Assembly (NCBI RefSeq): GCF_000014285.2
Contig: NC_008343.2
Location: 310,001-374,000, forward strand
Reading direction: 5' to 3'
Origin: Granulibacter bethesdensis CGDNIH1
GTDB taxonomy: Bacteria; Pseudomonadota; Alphaproteobacteria; Acetobacterales; Acetobacteraceae
Length of the DNA stretch: 64,000 nucleotides
Position numbers and translations under genes: made by a program
Notes under the pieces: model-generated
The model's input: the letters and a program-made list of their open reading frames with translations, nothing else
The model's database searches: none
What the model was told of the DNA's origin: nothing
In this document: positions 1 to 8,763 of the stretch, one piece after another
How the letters are laid out: every line of letters starts with the position of its first letter
Position numbering within the stretch: the first letter of the stretch is position 1

Positions 1-1701
1 TTCGTACCCGTCCTTCAGGGTGACGAACGCATAGATTCCCTGACCCTTGATGTCGTGCGGAACACCGACCACGGCGGCTTCGGCAACATCGCCATGCGCA
101 ACCAGTGCGCTTTCCACCTCGGCCGTGCCGAGACGGTGGCCGGAGACGTTCAGCACATCGTCGATACGCCCGGTGATCCAGAAATAGCCATCTGCATCGC
201 GACGGGCGCCGTCGCCGGTGAAATACAGGCCTTTGTAGGTGGAGAAATAGGTCTGCACGAACCGTTCATGATCGCCATACAGCGTCCTCATCTGGCCCGG
301 CCAGCTATCGGCGATGCAGAGACTGCCTTCGGCTTCGCCCTCCAGCACATTGCCTTCGTTATCGACCAGAACCGCCTTGACGCCGGGGAGTGGCAGGGTG
401 GCACTGCCGGGTTTCTGGGCGATCGCGCCGGGCAGCGGCGTGATCAGATGACCGCCGGTTTCCGTCTGCCACCATGTGTCGATCACCGGGCAGCGTTCTT
501 CGCCGACGACCTCGTAATACCAGCGCCATGCTTCCGGATTGATCGGCTCGCCCACCGTGCCGAGAATGCGCAGGGATTTGCGGGAGGTCTTTTTGACCGG
601 TGCATCGCCTTCCCGCATCAGCGCACGGATTGCGGTCGGCGCGGTGTAGAAGATCGAAACGTTGTATTTGTCGACCACCTGCCAGAAACGGCTGCTGTCC
701 GGGTAGTTCGGCACGCCCTCGAACATCAGCGTGGTCGCGCCATTCGCCAGCGGTCCGTACACGATATAGGTATGGCCGGTGATCCAGCCCACATCCGCGG
801 TGCACCAGTATACTTCGGGGGCGTGGTAGTCGAACACCAGCTCATGCGTGAAGCTGGCCCAGACCATATAGCCGCCGGTGGTATGCAGGACGCCTTTCGG
901 CGTGCCGGTGCTGCCGGAGGTATAGAGAATGAACAGAGGATCTTCGGCGTTCATTTCCTCTGGCGGACAGTCGGGGGAGGCTGCCTCGATCAGGGTTTCG
1001 TATCGTTGATCGCGCCCTGCCTGCATGTTGACATCGCCGCCGGTGACGGTGACGACAATCACGTTCCGGATGCAGTCAACCCTGGACAGGGCCTCATCGG
1101 CATTGCGCTTCAGCGGCACTTTCCGTCCGCCCCGGCGACCTTCATCGGCGGTGATGAGCAGGCTGGATTCGCTGTCACGGATACGGTCGGCAAGGCTGTC
1201 GGGGGAAAAGCCGCCGAACACCACAGCATGCACCGCGCCGATACGGGCGCAGGCCAGCATCGCAATGGCGGCTTCTATCACCATCGGCAGGTAGATCGTA
1301 ACGCGATCACCTCGCCCGATGCCCATGGATTTCATGACATTCGCCAGACGGCAGACGCGGTCATGCAACTGGCGATAGGTCAGGCTGCCCTGTGTTCCGG
1401 GTTCATCGCCTTCCCACAGAATCGCGCTCTGATCGCCGCGCGTTTCCAGATGCTGATCCAGACAGGCGACAGAAGCGTTCAGGCGGCCATCCTCGAACCA
1501 GCGGATCGAGACATCACCCTCGAAGGACGTGCTTTTGATCAGGGTCGGTTCCCGGAACCACGGGATGCGCCTGGCTTCTTCGGCCCAGAAAGCATCGGGA
1601 TCCGTTCCGGCCTGATGAGTCATCAGGCTGTGACGGCGGGCATTCACATGGGCCGAATCCGCAAGAGACGGCTTCACATGAATCAGGGTCGGCTCGGACA
1701 T
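1..1701 (-). CDS. acs: acetyl-CoA synthetase, C-terminus cut by window edge
   Basis: AMP-forming acetate:CoA ligase, which activates acetate to acetyl-CoA through acetyl-AMP in the cytoplasm. The 567 visible residues start [12 protein letters not shown] and contain the adenylate-forming P-loop signature [11 protein letters not shown], the WWQTETGG motif and the [20 protein letters not shown] segment of the C-terminal hinge. Full-length enzymes have about 650 residues, so roughly 80 residues, including the acetylatable lysine, lie beyond base 1. The ATG at 1699-1701 is preceded by a strong GGAGG ribosome-binding site. It lies 148 bases downstream of ccmI on the same strand, so it probably has its own promoter. 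Function is confident at family level; propionyl-CoA synthetase is a less likely alternative. Confidence 0.93.
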   Translation of the reverse strand, partial: MSEPTLIHVKPSLADSAHVNARRHSLMTHQAGTDPDAFWAEEARRIPWFREPTLIKSTSFEGDVSIRWFEDGRLNASVACLDQHLETRGDQSAILWEGDEPGTQGSLTYRQLHDRVCRLANVMKSMGIGRGDRVTIYLPMVIEAAIAMLACARIGAVHAVVFGGFSPDSLADRIRDSESSLLITADEGRRGGRKVPLKRNADEALSRVDCIRNVIVVTVTGGDVNMQAGRDQRYETLIEAASPDCPPEEMNAEDPLFILYTSGSTGTPKGVLHTTGGYMVWASFTHELVFDYHAPEVYWCTADVGWITGHTYIVYGPLANGATTLMFEGVPNYPDSSRFWQVVDKYNVSIFYTAPTAIRALMREGDAPVKKTSRKSLRILGTVGEPINPEAWRWYYEVVGEERCPVIDTWWQTETGGHLITPLPGAIAQKPGSATLPLPGVKAVLVDNEGNVLEGEAEGSLCIADSWPGQMRTLYGDHERFVQTYFSTYKGLYFTGDGARRDADGYFWITGRIDDVLNVSGHRLGTAEVESALVAHGDVAEAAVVGVPHDIKGQGIYAFVTLKDGYE

Positions 1702-1849
1702 TCGTTTCCTCCGGGGCGGCTCGCGTTATCCACGCGCTCGATTGGCTGTATATATCGTGTGATAGGAAACTTTCGAGTGGTTTTTGCACGTCTTCACGCA
1801 ACAGACGAAAATAAATATTCCTTTCCCTGTCGAATGTGTTGCGCCGCCT

Positions 1850-2566
1850 TTATTCCATGCCGGATTGAAGCCGTTTTTTGACCAGGGCAATCCACGGCGC
1901 ATTGGCAGGCGCCTCTTTCAGGGCGCGCTCGAACATGGTGCGGGCTTCCGGTGTGACCTTTCCGGCGATTTCAGAGTCTGCTTCGGCGATCCGGGCGGCA
2001 AGGCCCGGTTCGTACCGGACAGCAAGCGCCTTGCGCCACGCGGCGACGGCTTGCGGCATGTGGCCCATCCTGCCTTCCACGGTGCCCAGCAGCAGGAAGC
2101 CCTGACGCGCTTCCTCGCTATGCGGGTCAAGCGAATCGATTCGTTCCCGCAGCTTTGCCACCAGATCATTGATATTCCGAGCCTGTCTCTGGGCCTCTGC
2201 CATGCGCTGTGCATAGGGGGCGGAGGGAACCCGGGGCTGCCCGGATCGCCAGTAGAGCGCCAGCGCCGCCAACGGGATCAGTATCATACAGCCCAGTATC
2301 GGCAGGCGTGCGGCAGAACGTGGAGCAGTATCAATGCTGGCATCGCTGGCCAGCAAACGGCGCTGCACTTCCACCATGGCGGTGGCGTGTTCCGGTGCGC
2401 CAATGCGCCCCTCGGCCAGGTCGCGGTCCAATTCCAGCAACTGCGCGCGGTGCAGGGCCATGGCTGCTTCCCGCTGACCGCGCAGCATCACGGTATTTTC
2501 CCGCAGTGACCAGCCAAGTGGCGCCACACACACCAACGCCAGAGTAGCGATAAAAAGCCAGATCAT
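1850..2566 (-). CDS. ccmI: cytochrome c biogenesis protein CcmI (CycH)
   Basis: Chaperone of the System I cytochrome c maturation pathway that presents apocytochrome c to the haem ligation complex. The 238-residue protein has an N-terminal membrane helix (IWLFIATLALVCVAPLGW), a cytoplasmic-loop coiled segment (RAQLLELDRDLAEGRIG, typical of CcmI), a second helix near residues 90-108 and a short TPR-like periplasmic tail. It is shorter than many CcmI proteins because the TPR region is reduced. The start ATG overlaps the ccmH stop as ATGA, so translation is probably coupled. It is the last gene of the ccm operon here. Confidence 0.85.
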   Translation of the reverse strand: MIWLFIATLALVCVAPLGWSLRENTVMLRGQREAAMALHRAQLLELDRDLAEGRIGAPEHATAMVEVQRRLLASDASIDTAPRSAARLPILGCMILIPLAALALYWRSGQPRVPSAPYAQRMAEAQRQARNINDLVAKLRERIDSLDPHSEEARQGFLLLGTVEGRMGHMPQAVAAWRKALAVRYEPGLAARIAEADSEIAGKVTPEARTMFERALKEAPANAPWIALVKKRLQSGME

Positions 2567-3111
2567 GGACGGAGCAACCTGTTCAGCCGGTCTTTTTCAT
2601 CATCATTCAGCGGGGGAATGGCCGTGGTGCGCTTTCTGCGCGCTGCCAGCACGATGGCGGCCCCGATTCCCAGCGCAAAAACGGGTGACAGCCATAACAG
2701 CCATGTCAGCGGGGAAAATGGTGGGCGCAGCCGCACGAATTCGCCGTAACGCGCTTCCATCCAGGCAATGACCTGGGCATCACTGTCCCCGGCGGCCACC
2801 CGTTGCCGGACCTTGGCGCGCAGATCCCGGGCCAGATCGGCTTCCGAATCCTCGATGGATTGATTCTGGCAGACCAGACAGCGCAGTTGGGAACCGATCG
2901 CTTCGGCGCGATGTTCCTGTGCCGGATCGGGCAGCATCTCCGACGGGCTGCTGACCGCCCATCCATGCCGGACCGGCAGAAGCAGAAACAGGATGGTGCT
3001 CAGAGCCAGCCAGCGCATGGCCAGCCGGGGCATGGCCAGCCGGGGCATGGCCAGCCGGGGCATGGCCAGCCGGGGCATGGCCAGCCGGGGCATGGAACGA
3101 GACCGAATCAT
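2563..3111 (-). CDS. ccmH: cytochrome c maturation protein CcmH (CycL) with repeat-extended N-terminus
   Basis: Periplasmic membrane-anchored thiol oxidoreductase that reduces apocytochrome CXXCH cysteines for haem attachment. The catalytic motif LRCLVCQNQS is present, followed by the typical helix-rich domain and a C-terminal transmembrane helix (TWLLWLSPVFALGIGAAIVL). The start at 3111 overlaps the ccmG stop as ATGA, which supports translational coupling. Unusually, the signal sequence is preceded by five exact copies of MPRLA encoded by a 15-bp tandem repeat, each copy carrying an ATG. A more conventional start would be the last Met (3018), giving MRWLALSTILFLLLP as the signal/anchor. Which Met is used cannot be decided from the sequence. 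Confidence 0.9.
   Translation of the reverse strand: MIRSRSMPRLAMPRLAMPRLAMPRLAMPRLAMRWLALSTILFLLLPVRHGWAVSSPSEMLPDPAQEHRAEAIGSQLRCLVCQNQSIEDSEADLARDLRAKVRQRVAAGDSDAQVIAWMEARYGEFVRLRPPFSPLTWLLWLSPVFALGIGAAIVLAARRKRTTAIPPLNDDEKDRLNRLLRP
3015..3094 (-). repeat. 15-bp tandem repeat, five copies plus remnant, in 5' end of ccmH
   Basis: On the plus strand the unit gcatggccagccggg is repeated five times without a mismatch from 3015 to 3089, followed by the first five bases of a sixth. On the coding strand each unit reads ATG CCC CGG CTG GCC (MPRLA). Because the unit is a multiple of three, gain or loss of copies keeps the frame. Seen directly. Confidence 0.97.
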
Positions 3112-3692
3112 GGATAGGCTTTCAGCAAAGGCTCAATCTGGTCCTTGATAACCTGCTCCGTCAGGGGGCCGGCCCATTTCCAGCGCACGATCCCTTTAGG
3201 ATCGACGAAGTAGGTTTCCGGCACGCCATAGACACCCCAATCGATGGCGGTACCGCCCGCTGCATCCCTGGCAATCCGTTGGTAGGGATTGCCATCCGCC
3301 TTCAGCATGGCAGCGGCTGCTTCAGGCTTGTCTTTGTAGGCAATGCCCCATAACGCGATGCCGCGCTGTTTCAGCGCCATCAACGCAGGTTGCTCGATTT
3401 TGCAGGGAACGCACCAGGACGCGAAGAAATTCACCAGCACCGGATGGCCATGCTGCGTGAGGGCAGCCGAGGTAAACCCTTCCGGAGAGGGAGTTTGCGC
3501 TGGCAGATCAAAGACCGGAACGGGTTTGCCGATCAGCGGGCTGGGGACGCCGCGCGGATCGAAATGCCCGTCCTCCATACCATGCAGCATGCCGAGAAAC
3601 GCGGCACCGGCAGCAACGGCCAGCACCAGCGGCACGGAGAGCAGCAACCGGCGTGTCCAGACAGGCCGTGAAGGTGGTGGGGAGGGGATCAT
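3108..3692 (-). CDS. ccmG: thiol:disulfide interchange protein DsbE/CcmG
   Basis: Membrane-anchored periplasmic thioredoxin of cytochrome c maturation, reducing CcmH or apocytochrome. The 194-residue protein has an N-terminal anchor (RRLLLSVPLVLAVAAGAAFL), the family GxPVPxF segment (IGKPVPVFDLP) and the active site FFASWCVPCKIEQ. The motif GVYGVPETYFVDPKG, with the cis-Pro region, is typical of CcmG. The chosen ATG at 3690-3692 is preceded by GGAAGAG; an upstream in-frame ATG (3824) would overlap ccmF and add a cysteine-rich, non-homologous extension. The stop overlaps ccmH. Function is confident. Confidence 0.93.
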   Translation of the reverse strand: MIPSPPPSRPVWTRRLLLSVPLVLAVAAGAAFLGMLHGMEDGHFDPRGVPSPLIGKPVPVFDLPAQTPSPEGFTSAALTQHGHPVLVNFFASWCVPCKIEQPALMALKQRGIALWGIAYKDKPEAAAAMLKADGNPYQRIARDAAGGTAIDWGVYGVPETYFVDPKGIVRWKWAGPLTEQVIKDQIEPLLKAYP

Positions 3693-3715
3693 GGAATTTG
3701 ACTCTTCCGGCGCTA

Positions 3716-5668
3716 TCAGGCGTGAACGGCACGGCTGCGGGCAGGGGCACCCACACGTAACCGGCGGTCGGTCAGGGACAGGCATCCACCAATCGCCATG
3801 ACCAGCGCACCCAGCCATATCCACGGCGCCAGCGGATTGACATGCAGGCGCAGTACGGCAGTGCCATCCCGTTCCTCACCCAGCACGGCATACAGGTCAC
3901 GCAGGCCGTTGGTCTGGATAGAGGTATCGGTGGTGTTCTGCCGCTGCACCGGATAGGCACGGCGGGACGGGGTCAGCACGGTGACGAGGTGCCCCTGACT
4001 GGTCACGGTGATGGTGGCCACCCGGGCGACGTAATTCGGGCCGGGCGCATCGGTGATGCTGTCCAGTGTCCAGCGATAGCCACCGAGTTCGGTGGATTGG
4101 CCCGGTTTCACCGCAACAATGGTCTGTTGGGCCATCGACATCGCGGCAATACCGCAGATGGTGATCCCCAGCCCGGCATGGGCGATGGCGGCTCCCCATG
4201 CGGATCGCGGCACCCCACCGAGACGGGCGAAACTGGTACGGGGCGGCACACGAAACAGCTTGATCCGCTCGATGATGTCGGCGAAGGAGCCAGTAATCAG
4301 CCAGCCTGCACAGCCGAAAGCCAGCGCCGGCAGGAACTGGCGTCCCATAGCCCCCCATAGACCGGCCGCGAGGGCAACCAGCGCCGCCCACCACAGCCGG
4401 GACAGGGCAGGCCAGAGCCGGGCGCGTTTCCATGGCAGCATTGGCCCGACCGCCATGGCGATGAAAACGGGAATGGCCAGCGGCATCACGGTAGCGTTGA
4501 AGAAGGGCGCCCCCACGCTGATCTGCGCTCCGAACAGTAACTGTGCGAACAGCGGATAGGTCGTGCCGGTGAATACCACGGCTGCAATGGAGCAGAGCAG
4601 CACGTTGTTCAGCACCAGCGAGCCTTCACGCGAAATCGGTGCAAAGACGCCGGACACGGACAGAACCGGGGCGCGGAACACGAACAGAAGCAGCGCAGAG
4701 CCGATCACCAGTGCCAGCAGGCCCAGAATGAACACGCCGCGGGCCGGATCATTGGCGAAGGAATGGACGGAATTCAGGATACCCGACCGCACGAGGAACG
4801 TGCCTGACAGGGAAAGCGAAAACGTCGCGATGGCCAGCAGAACGGTCCAGATTTTCAGCGCCTCGCGCTTTTCCACGACGATGGCTGAATGCACCAGCGC
4901 GGTTCCGGTCAGCCATGGCAGCAGGGAGGCGTTCTCGACCGGATCCCAGAACCAGAAGCCGCCCCAGCCGAGTTCATAATACGCCCACCATGATCCCAGT
5001 GCGATGCCGCAGGTCAGGAACGCCCAAGAAACCAGCGCCCATGGACGCACCCAGCGCCCCCAGGAGGCATCGATCCGCCCTTCCAGCAGGGCCGCCACCG
5101 CGAAAGCGAACGGGATCGCGAAGCCGACATAGCCGGTGTAGAGAATAGGCGGATGAATCGCGAGGCCGGGATCTTCCAGCAGCGGGTTCATGCCGCTGCC
5201 TTCCATCGGTGCAGGCCATATCCGTACGAACGGATTGCTTTCGATCAGGCTGAACAGCAGAAACCCGACCGAGGACGCCCCCAGCACACCGATAACCCGT
5301 GCCCGCAGGGCGGAAGGCAGGTTGCGCCCGAACGCTGCCACCGCGCCGCCGCAAAGCGCGAGGATCAGGCACCATAGCAGGATGGAGCCTTCATGATTTC
5401 CCCATGTGCCGCTGATCCGGTACAGCAGCGGCTTGGCGGACTGGCTGTTCTGGGCCACGTTCAGCACGGTGAAATCATTGACCACGCTGGCCCACATCAG
5501 GGCCCCGAACGAGGTGATCAGGGCCATCATCTGCCCGAGCGCGAGGGCCGGTGCCGCTGCCATCAGCCTTGCATCACGGCGCTGTGCACCCCAGAGCGCG
5601 AGAATGGCCTGCGCGGCGGCAAAGGCGCAGGCCAGTGCCAGCGCGAAATGGCCCAGTTCAGGAATCAT
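3716..5668 (-). CDS. ccmF: cytochrome c haem lyase CcmF
   Basis: Integral membrane subunit of the haem ligation complex, which transfers haem from holo-CcmE to apocytochrome c in the periplasm. The 650-residue length is normal. The WWD haem-handling signature WGGFWFWDPVENAS is present, as are the conserved GTWGNHEGS and GTFLVRSGILNSVHSF segments. Many transmembrane helices are evident, and the C-terminal periplasmic domain runs to residue 650. It sits three bases after the ccmE stop, inside the ccmC-to-ccmI run. Confidence 0.96.
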   Translation of the reverse strand: MIPELGHFALALACAFAAAQAILALWGAQRRDARLMAAAPALALGQMMALITSFGALMWASVVNDFTVLNVAQNSQSAKPLLYRISGTWGNHEGSILLWCLILALCGGAVAAFGRNLPSALRARVIGVLGASSVGFLLFSLIESNPFVRIWPAPMEGSGMNPLLEDPGLAIHPPILYTGYVGFAIPFAFAVAALLEGRIDASWGRWVRPWALVSWAFLTCGIALGSWWAYYELGWGGFWFWDPVENASLLPWLTGTALVHSAIVVEKREALKIWTVLLAIATFSLSLSGTFLVRSGILNSVHSFANDPARGVFILGLLALVIGSALLLFVFRAPVLSVSGVFAPISREGSLVLNNVLLCSIAAVVFTGTTYPLFAQLLFGAQISVGAPFFNATVMPLAIPVFIAMAVGPMLPWKRARLWPALSRLWWAALVALAAGLWGAMGRQFLPALAFGCAGWLITGSFADIIERIKLFRVPPRTSFARLGGVPRSAWGAAIAHAGLGITICGIAAMSMAQQTIVAVKPGQSTELGGYRWTLDSITDAPGPNYVARVATITVTSQGHLVTVLTPSRRAYPVQRQNTTDTSIQTNGLRDLYAVLGEERDGTAVLRLHVNPLAPWIWLGALVMAIGGCLSLTDRRLRVGAPARSRAVHA

Positions 5669-5671
5669 GGA

Positions 5672-6199
5672 TCAGCCGCCTGTCCTGTTTTTCTGAAGAT
5701 CGGCGGTCGAGGCCGGGTTCATCCTGTACCATGTGCTGGCGGCTGGCGGCGGACCGGAAGCCGGGTTCCAGCGGCCGCTTTTTTTCAGGGCCTCGGCCAC
5801 GTCTTTCGGCATATAGGTTTCGTCGTGCTTGGCCAGCACTTCGGAGGCATGGAAGCTGCCATCCGGCTCGACGGTTCCCAGCGCGACCACGCCTTGTCCT
5901 TCGCGGAACAGGTCGGGGAGAATCCCTGTAAAGGTTACCGGAACCGAGGCCTTGCCATCCGTCACCACGAATTTGGCGGCGGGCTGGCCGTTTTCGACCT
6001 CACGATGCACGCTGCCTGCCTGCACGAGACCGCCGAGACGAATGGTCCGTCCCGCCGCGACATGGTTGTTTGCGAAATCCGACGGGGCCATGAAGAACAC
6101 CAGATTATCGCTGAACGCGAACAGGGTCAGCGCGGTGGCGGAGCCGAGGCCGATGCCGCAGGCCAGCAGGATATACAGACGGCGGCGTTTGCGGGTCAT
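5672..6199 (-). CDS. ccmE: cytochrome c maturation haem chaperone CcmE
   Basis: Periplasmic haem chaperone that binds haem covalently through a histidine and carries it from CcmABCD to CcmF. The protein begins MTRKRRRLYILLACGIGLG, a charged N-terminus followed by a membrane anchor. It contains the OB-fold signature GRTIRLGGLVQAGSV and the haem-binding motif LAKHDETYMP, with the catalytic His and following Tyr. The start at 6199 is chosen for an AGGAAA ribosome-binding site 8 bases upstream and the family-typical start; an ATG at 6229 would add ten residues. The gene has 175 codons. Confidence 0.94.
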   Translation of the reverse strand: MTRKRRRLYILLACGIGLGSATALTLFAFSDNLVFFMAPSDFANNHVAAGRTIRLGGLVQAGSVHREVENGQPAAKFVVTDGKASVPVTFTGILPDLFREGQGVVALGTVEPDGSFHASEVLAKHDETYMPKDVAEALKKSGRWNPASGPPPAASTWYRMNPASTADLQKNRTGG

Positions 6200-6280
6200 G
6201 ATCAAAATTTCCTGAAGCCTGTTCCGCATGCAGGGGGAAACTCATGCGGGAGACGGATGCGTGTCACTGGATGCAGGCCA

Positions 6281-6442
6281 CTACGTATTCTGGCCCCTGC
6301 GTCGGCCTGCACGTAGCCCCGTTTCGAGCGCTGCCAGTTTTTTTCGGGCAGAGGCAAGCCGTGTCGCCGTCATCAATCCCATGATCAGTGGCAGGCCCAG
6401 CGCAATTGTATAGGCCGCGATGATGAAAGACGCATGGGTCAT
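6281..6442 (-). CDS. ccmD: haem exporter protein CcmD
   Basis: Small single-pass membrane protein of the CcmABCD haem-handling complex, which helps release holo-CcmE. The 53-residue product begins MTHASFIIAAYTIALG and has one transmembrane helix followed by a basic cytoplasmic tail containing LASARKKLAALE, which fits the CcmD pattern. Its ATG overlaps the ccmC stop (ATGA), and ccmE follows. Identification rests on position and topology as much as on sequence, as is usual for CcmD. Confidence 0.85.
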   Translation of the reverse strand: MTHASFIIAAYTIALGLPLIMGLMTATRLASARKKLAALETGLRAGRRRGQNT

Positions 6443-7326
6443 GGAATGTTCCCTTGCTCGGCCCGGGCGGCATTGGCCAGCAGCAGGGCGCGGATGCGCC
6501 GTTCCATGACCGCCGCCCTGATACGGGTAAGCACCAGAGCAATGAAGATCAGGGTAAAGCCGATGGCGGACCAGAGCAGCGGCCATAGCATCTCGGTGGA
6601 CATGGTGGGGGCACCGGTCAGGCTGATGCTGGCGGTCTGATGCAGCGTGTTCCACCAATCAACGCTGAATTTGATGATCGGCAGGTTGACCACCCCGACC
6701 AGCGCCAGAATGGCGCCTGCGCGGTAGCCGCGTTGCGGATCGTCGAAAGCCCGTACCAGCGCGATATGGCCCAGATAGAGAAAAAACAGCACCAGAACCG
6801 ATGTCAGGCGTGCATCCCATACCCACCATGCCCCCCACATCGGCTTGCCCCATAAACTTCCGGTGGCAAGGCAGATAGCGGTGAACATGGCTCCTACCGG
6901 GCTGATCTCCGTTGCAGCAAGATCAGCCAGAGGATGCCGCCAGATCAGAGAGGCGGCGGAGGCGGCGGCCAGCGATGCATAGCCCATGGAGCCGAGCCAG
7001 GCGGCAGGCACATGGATATACATGATGCGCACGGTATCACCCTGCTGCCAGTCGGCGGGGGCATAGAACAGTCCCCAGACCAGTGCGAAGGCGGTGATAA
7101 GGATTCCTGCCACTGCCACTGGCGGGACGATTTTTCCGGCGATGCGCAGGAACCGGCCCGGATTGGCAAAACGATGCAGGTTGGGTTTCGCACGCATCTC
7201 CCCACCCGATCCGGGCATGGCGCGGCCTGAAGGATTTTTCCCCGCCGCGCCTTCCGGCAGCGCGTTCTGGTGAGTATCCTGATCTGATAAAGCTGACGTT
7301 TCCACGGCTCCATCATACCCTGCCAT
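6439..7326 (-). CDS. ccmC: haem exporter membrane protein CcmC
   Basis: Six-helix membrane protein that loads haem onto CcmE. The WWD motif WGAWWVWDARLTS and flanking conserved histidine regions (MYIHVPAAWLGS and WWNTLHQTAS) are present. With the upstream ATG (7326) the protein has 295 residues; the first 43 are polar and poorly conserved. An internal ATG at 7197 (MRAKPNLHRFANPGRF) gives a more typical ~250 residues with a G-rich sequence just upstream, so the start is uncertain. It is the first gene of the visible ccm operon; ccmA and ccmB are not upstream, where a divergent gene begins. Confidence 0.93.
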   Translation of the reverse strand: MAGYDGAVETSALSDQDTHQNALPEGAAGKNPSGRAMPGSGGEMRAKPNLHRFANPGRFLRIAGKIVPPVAVAGILITAFALVWGLFYAPADWQQGDTVRIMYIHVPAAWLGSMGYASLAAASAASLIWRHPLADLAATEISPVGAMFTAICLATGSLWGKPMWGAWWVWDARLTSVLVLFFLYLGHIALVRAFDDPQRGYRAGAILALVGVVNLPIIKFSVDWWNTLHQTASISLTGAPTMSTEMLWPLLWSAIGFTLIFIALVLTRIRAAVMERRIRALLLANAARAEQGNIP

Positions 7327-7401
7327 GCGTTCCGTTTGAAGCGCCTGCTTGTTACCTTAATTTTAAGTGCCTGCTGGCTTTGAAAACGAAAGTGGAAAGT
7401 C

Positions 7402-7695
7402 ATGTTGTTCGCAGTCATCTGCACGGATCGTGAAGGCGGTCTTGAGCTTCGCAAGCAAACCCGCCCGGCCCATCTGGAATATCTGCGGGATCACGAATCG
7501 CGTCTGGTGCAGGTCGGACCGGTTCTGAATGCGGCAGGGGAGCCGGAAGGCAGTCTGTTGATCATCGATGCCACCAGTCTTGAGGAAGCCCAGGCTTTCG
7601 CGGCGGGTGATCCTTATGCGCAGGCCGGGTTGTTTGCCTCTGTCACGGTCCGTGCCTATCGTCAGGTGTTCAAGGACGGTCAGTTCGTCGGATGA
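7402..7695 (+). CDS. YciI-like protein
   Basis: A 97-residue YCII-family protein (dimeric alpha/beta ferredoxin-like fold). The sequence shows the conserved pattern RPAHLEYLRDH with a His, then GPVLN, GSLLIIDATSLEEA and AFAAGDPYAQAGLF. Biochemical roles vary across the family, so no reaction is assigned. It opens a plus-strand cluster: its TGA overlaps the ATG of the EVE-domain gene (ATGA). The start is clear, with a GTGGAAAG-like sequence upstream. It is divergent from ccmC. Confidence 0.88.
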   Translation: MLFAVICTDREGGLELRKQTRPAHLEYLRDHESRLVQVGPVLNAAGEPEGSLLIIDATSLEEAQAFAAGDPYAQAGLFASVTVRAYRQVFKDGQFVG

Positions 7696-8153
7696 CCGCA
7701 TACTGGCTGGTGAAATCGGAGCCGGATGCCTTCAGCTGGGATCAGCAGGTGGCGCATGGTGTGGAGCCATGGACCGGGGTGCGCAACCATGCCGCCAAGC
7801 GCAATCTGGCGACGATGCGGGTGGGCGATCTGGCGTTTTTCTACCATTCCAATATTGGCCGGGAGATCGTGGGCGTGGTGCAAGTGGTCCGGGAAGCCTA
7901 TCCGGATCCCACTGTCGAGGCGGATGAGCTGAGCCGGGATGGCAGCAATCCCTGGCTCTGTGTCGATATGCGTGCCGTCGGGAAAATGCCCTCTCCGGTG
8001 ACGCTCGCCATGATCAAGGCGGAGCCGGGCCTGGCCGATCTGGCACTGGTGCGGCAATCCCGTCTGTCCGTATCGTCCGTTTCACCGCAACACTGGGCGA
8101 TCCTGTGCCGGATGGGGGGCCAGATGGATGGCTGGAAAGGTGCGGAAGGCTGA
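7692..8153 (+). CDS. EVE domain-containing protein
   Basis: A 153-residue protein made essentially of one EVE domain, a PUA-related fold implicated in binding modified nucleic-acid bases. Family hallmarks are the start YWLVKSEPDAFSWD, the segment WTGVRNHAAKRNLATMRVGDLAFFYHS and the GREIVGVVQVVREAYPDPT strand. The start overlaps the YciI-like stop by ATGA. The last ~12 residues (GGQMDGWKGAEG) are probably disordered. The ligand is unknown; a role with modified RNA or DNA is inferred from the family. Confidence 0.9.
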   Translation: MTAYWLVKSEPDAFSWDQQVAHGVEPWTGVRNHAAKRNLATMRVGDLAFFYHSNIGREIVGVVQVVREAYPDPTVEADELSRDGSNPWLCVDMRAVGKMPSPVTLAMIKAEPGLADLALVRQSRLSVSSVSPQHWAILCRMGGQMDGWKGAEG

Positions 8154-8155
8154 CG

Positions 8156-8512
8156 ATGACAGTCAGTTGCGCACTTCGTTTTCTGTGCCATGTGCAGGAT
8201 CTGTCCGATCCCGGAGCCAAAGGGTTTCCTCCTGCGCCGGGTGGATTTTTTGGTCTGTTCGCCATCCGTCGGGGGGATAATGTCCGGGTTTACGTCAATG
8301 CCTGCCCGCATATCGGTGTCCCGCTGGAATGGGCGCCGGATCGCTTCCTGTCTTCGGACGGGCAGCATATTGTCTGCGGCACGCATGGCGCTCTGTTCGA
8401 TCTGCTGAGCGGAGCGTGTCAGGCTGGCCCATGTAAGGGTGATCATCTGACCATGGTGCCGGTCACGATCGAGAATGGCGCGGTCTATGTGGCTGCGGAT
8501 GCCGGGCTGTAG
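8156..8512 (+). CDS. Rieske [2Fe-2S] domain protein
   Basis: A 118-residue stand-alone Rieske ferredoxin-like protein. The two cluster-binding boxes are visible: CPHIGVPLEW (Cys-x-His) and CGTHGALFD (Cys-x-x-His). There is no signal peptide or membrane helix, so a cytoplasmic electron carrier or oxygenase partner is likely. The start ATG is two bases after the EVE stop; an upstream in-frame start would overlap that gene. No oxygenase subunit is adjacent, so the redox partner is unknown. Confidence 0.87.
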   Translation: MTVSCALRFLCHVQDLSDPGAKGFPPAPGGFFGLFAIRRGDNVRVYVNACPHIGVPLEWAPDRFLSSDGQHIVCGTHGALFDLLSGACQAGPCKGDHLTMVPVTIENGAVYVAADAGL

Positions 8513-8551
8513 AGTCCGGCTGCTATGATGAAGGAACAAGGGAGCCACGTT

Positions 8552-8731
8552 ATGGCCGGAACCGACCAAAAACCCGTACCGGACAGGGACGGTCACAAGG
8601 AAACAGTGACTCCCATTGATCCGGCAACCATCGCTGATACGGCTCAGCCGGTGGAGCATGGCGGCCCGAAAGGACCGGAACCAACCCGTTTCGGTGACTG
8701 GGAACGTAACGGGCGCTGCATTGATTTCTGA
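8552..8731 (+). CDS. DUF1674 / SDHAF4-like succinate dehydrogenase assembly factor
   Basis: A 59-residue protein with the DUF1674 C-terminal signature GPEPTRFGDWERNGRCIDF, which defines homologues of mitochondrial SDHAF4, the factor that binds flavinylated SdhA before complex II assembly. The N-terminal half is polar and probably disordered. The ATG at 8552 is chosen because GGGAG lies a few bases upstream; an earlier ATG (8525) lacks one. No sdh genes are present in the window. The family assignment is firm and the function is inferred from the eukaryotic homologue. Confidence 0.85.
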   Translation: MAGTDQKPVPDRDGHKETVTPIDPATIADTAQPVEHGGPKGPEPTRFGDWERNGRCIDF

Positions 8732-8763
8732 CGGGAATGGCTGATGGACGATGCGGCGAAGGT

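Noticed and set aside
1726-1734. TTATCCACG resembling a DnaA box near acs, and TTATCCACA at 21887-21895
   Set aside because: Single isolated matches, one inside a cytochrome coding sequence and the other with a mismatch; no cluster, AT-rich unwinding element or dnaA gene, so no origin is supported.
55-1881. Long plus-strand open frame opposite acs
   Set aside because: The minus strand encodes acetyl-CoA synthetase with clear motifs; the plus frame has no family features and is a high-G+C shadow.
3015-3089. Regular 15-bp repeats as a possible CRISPR
   Set aside because: There are no spacers; units are directly adjacent and in frame within ccmH.
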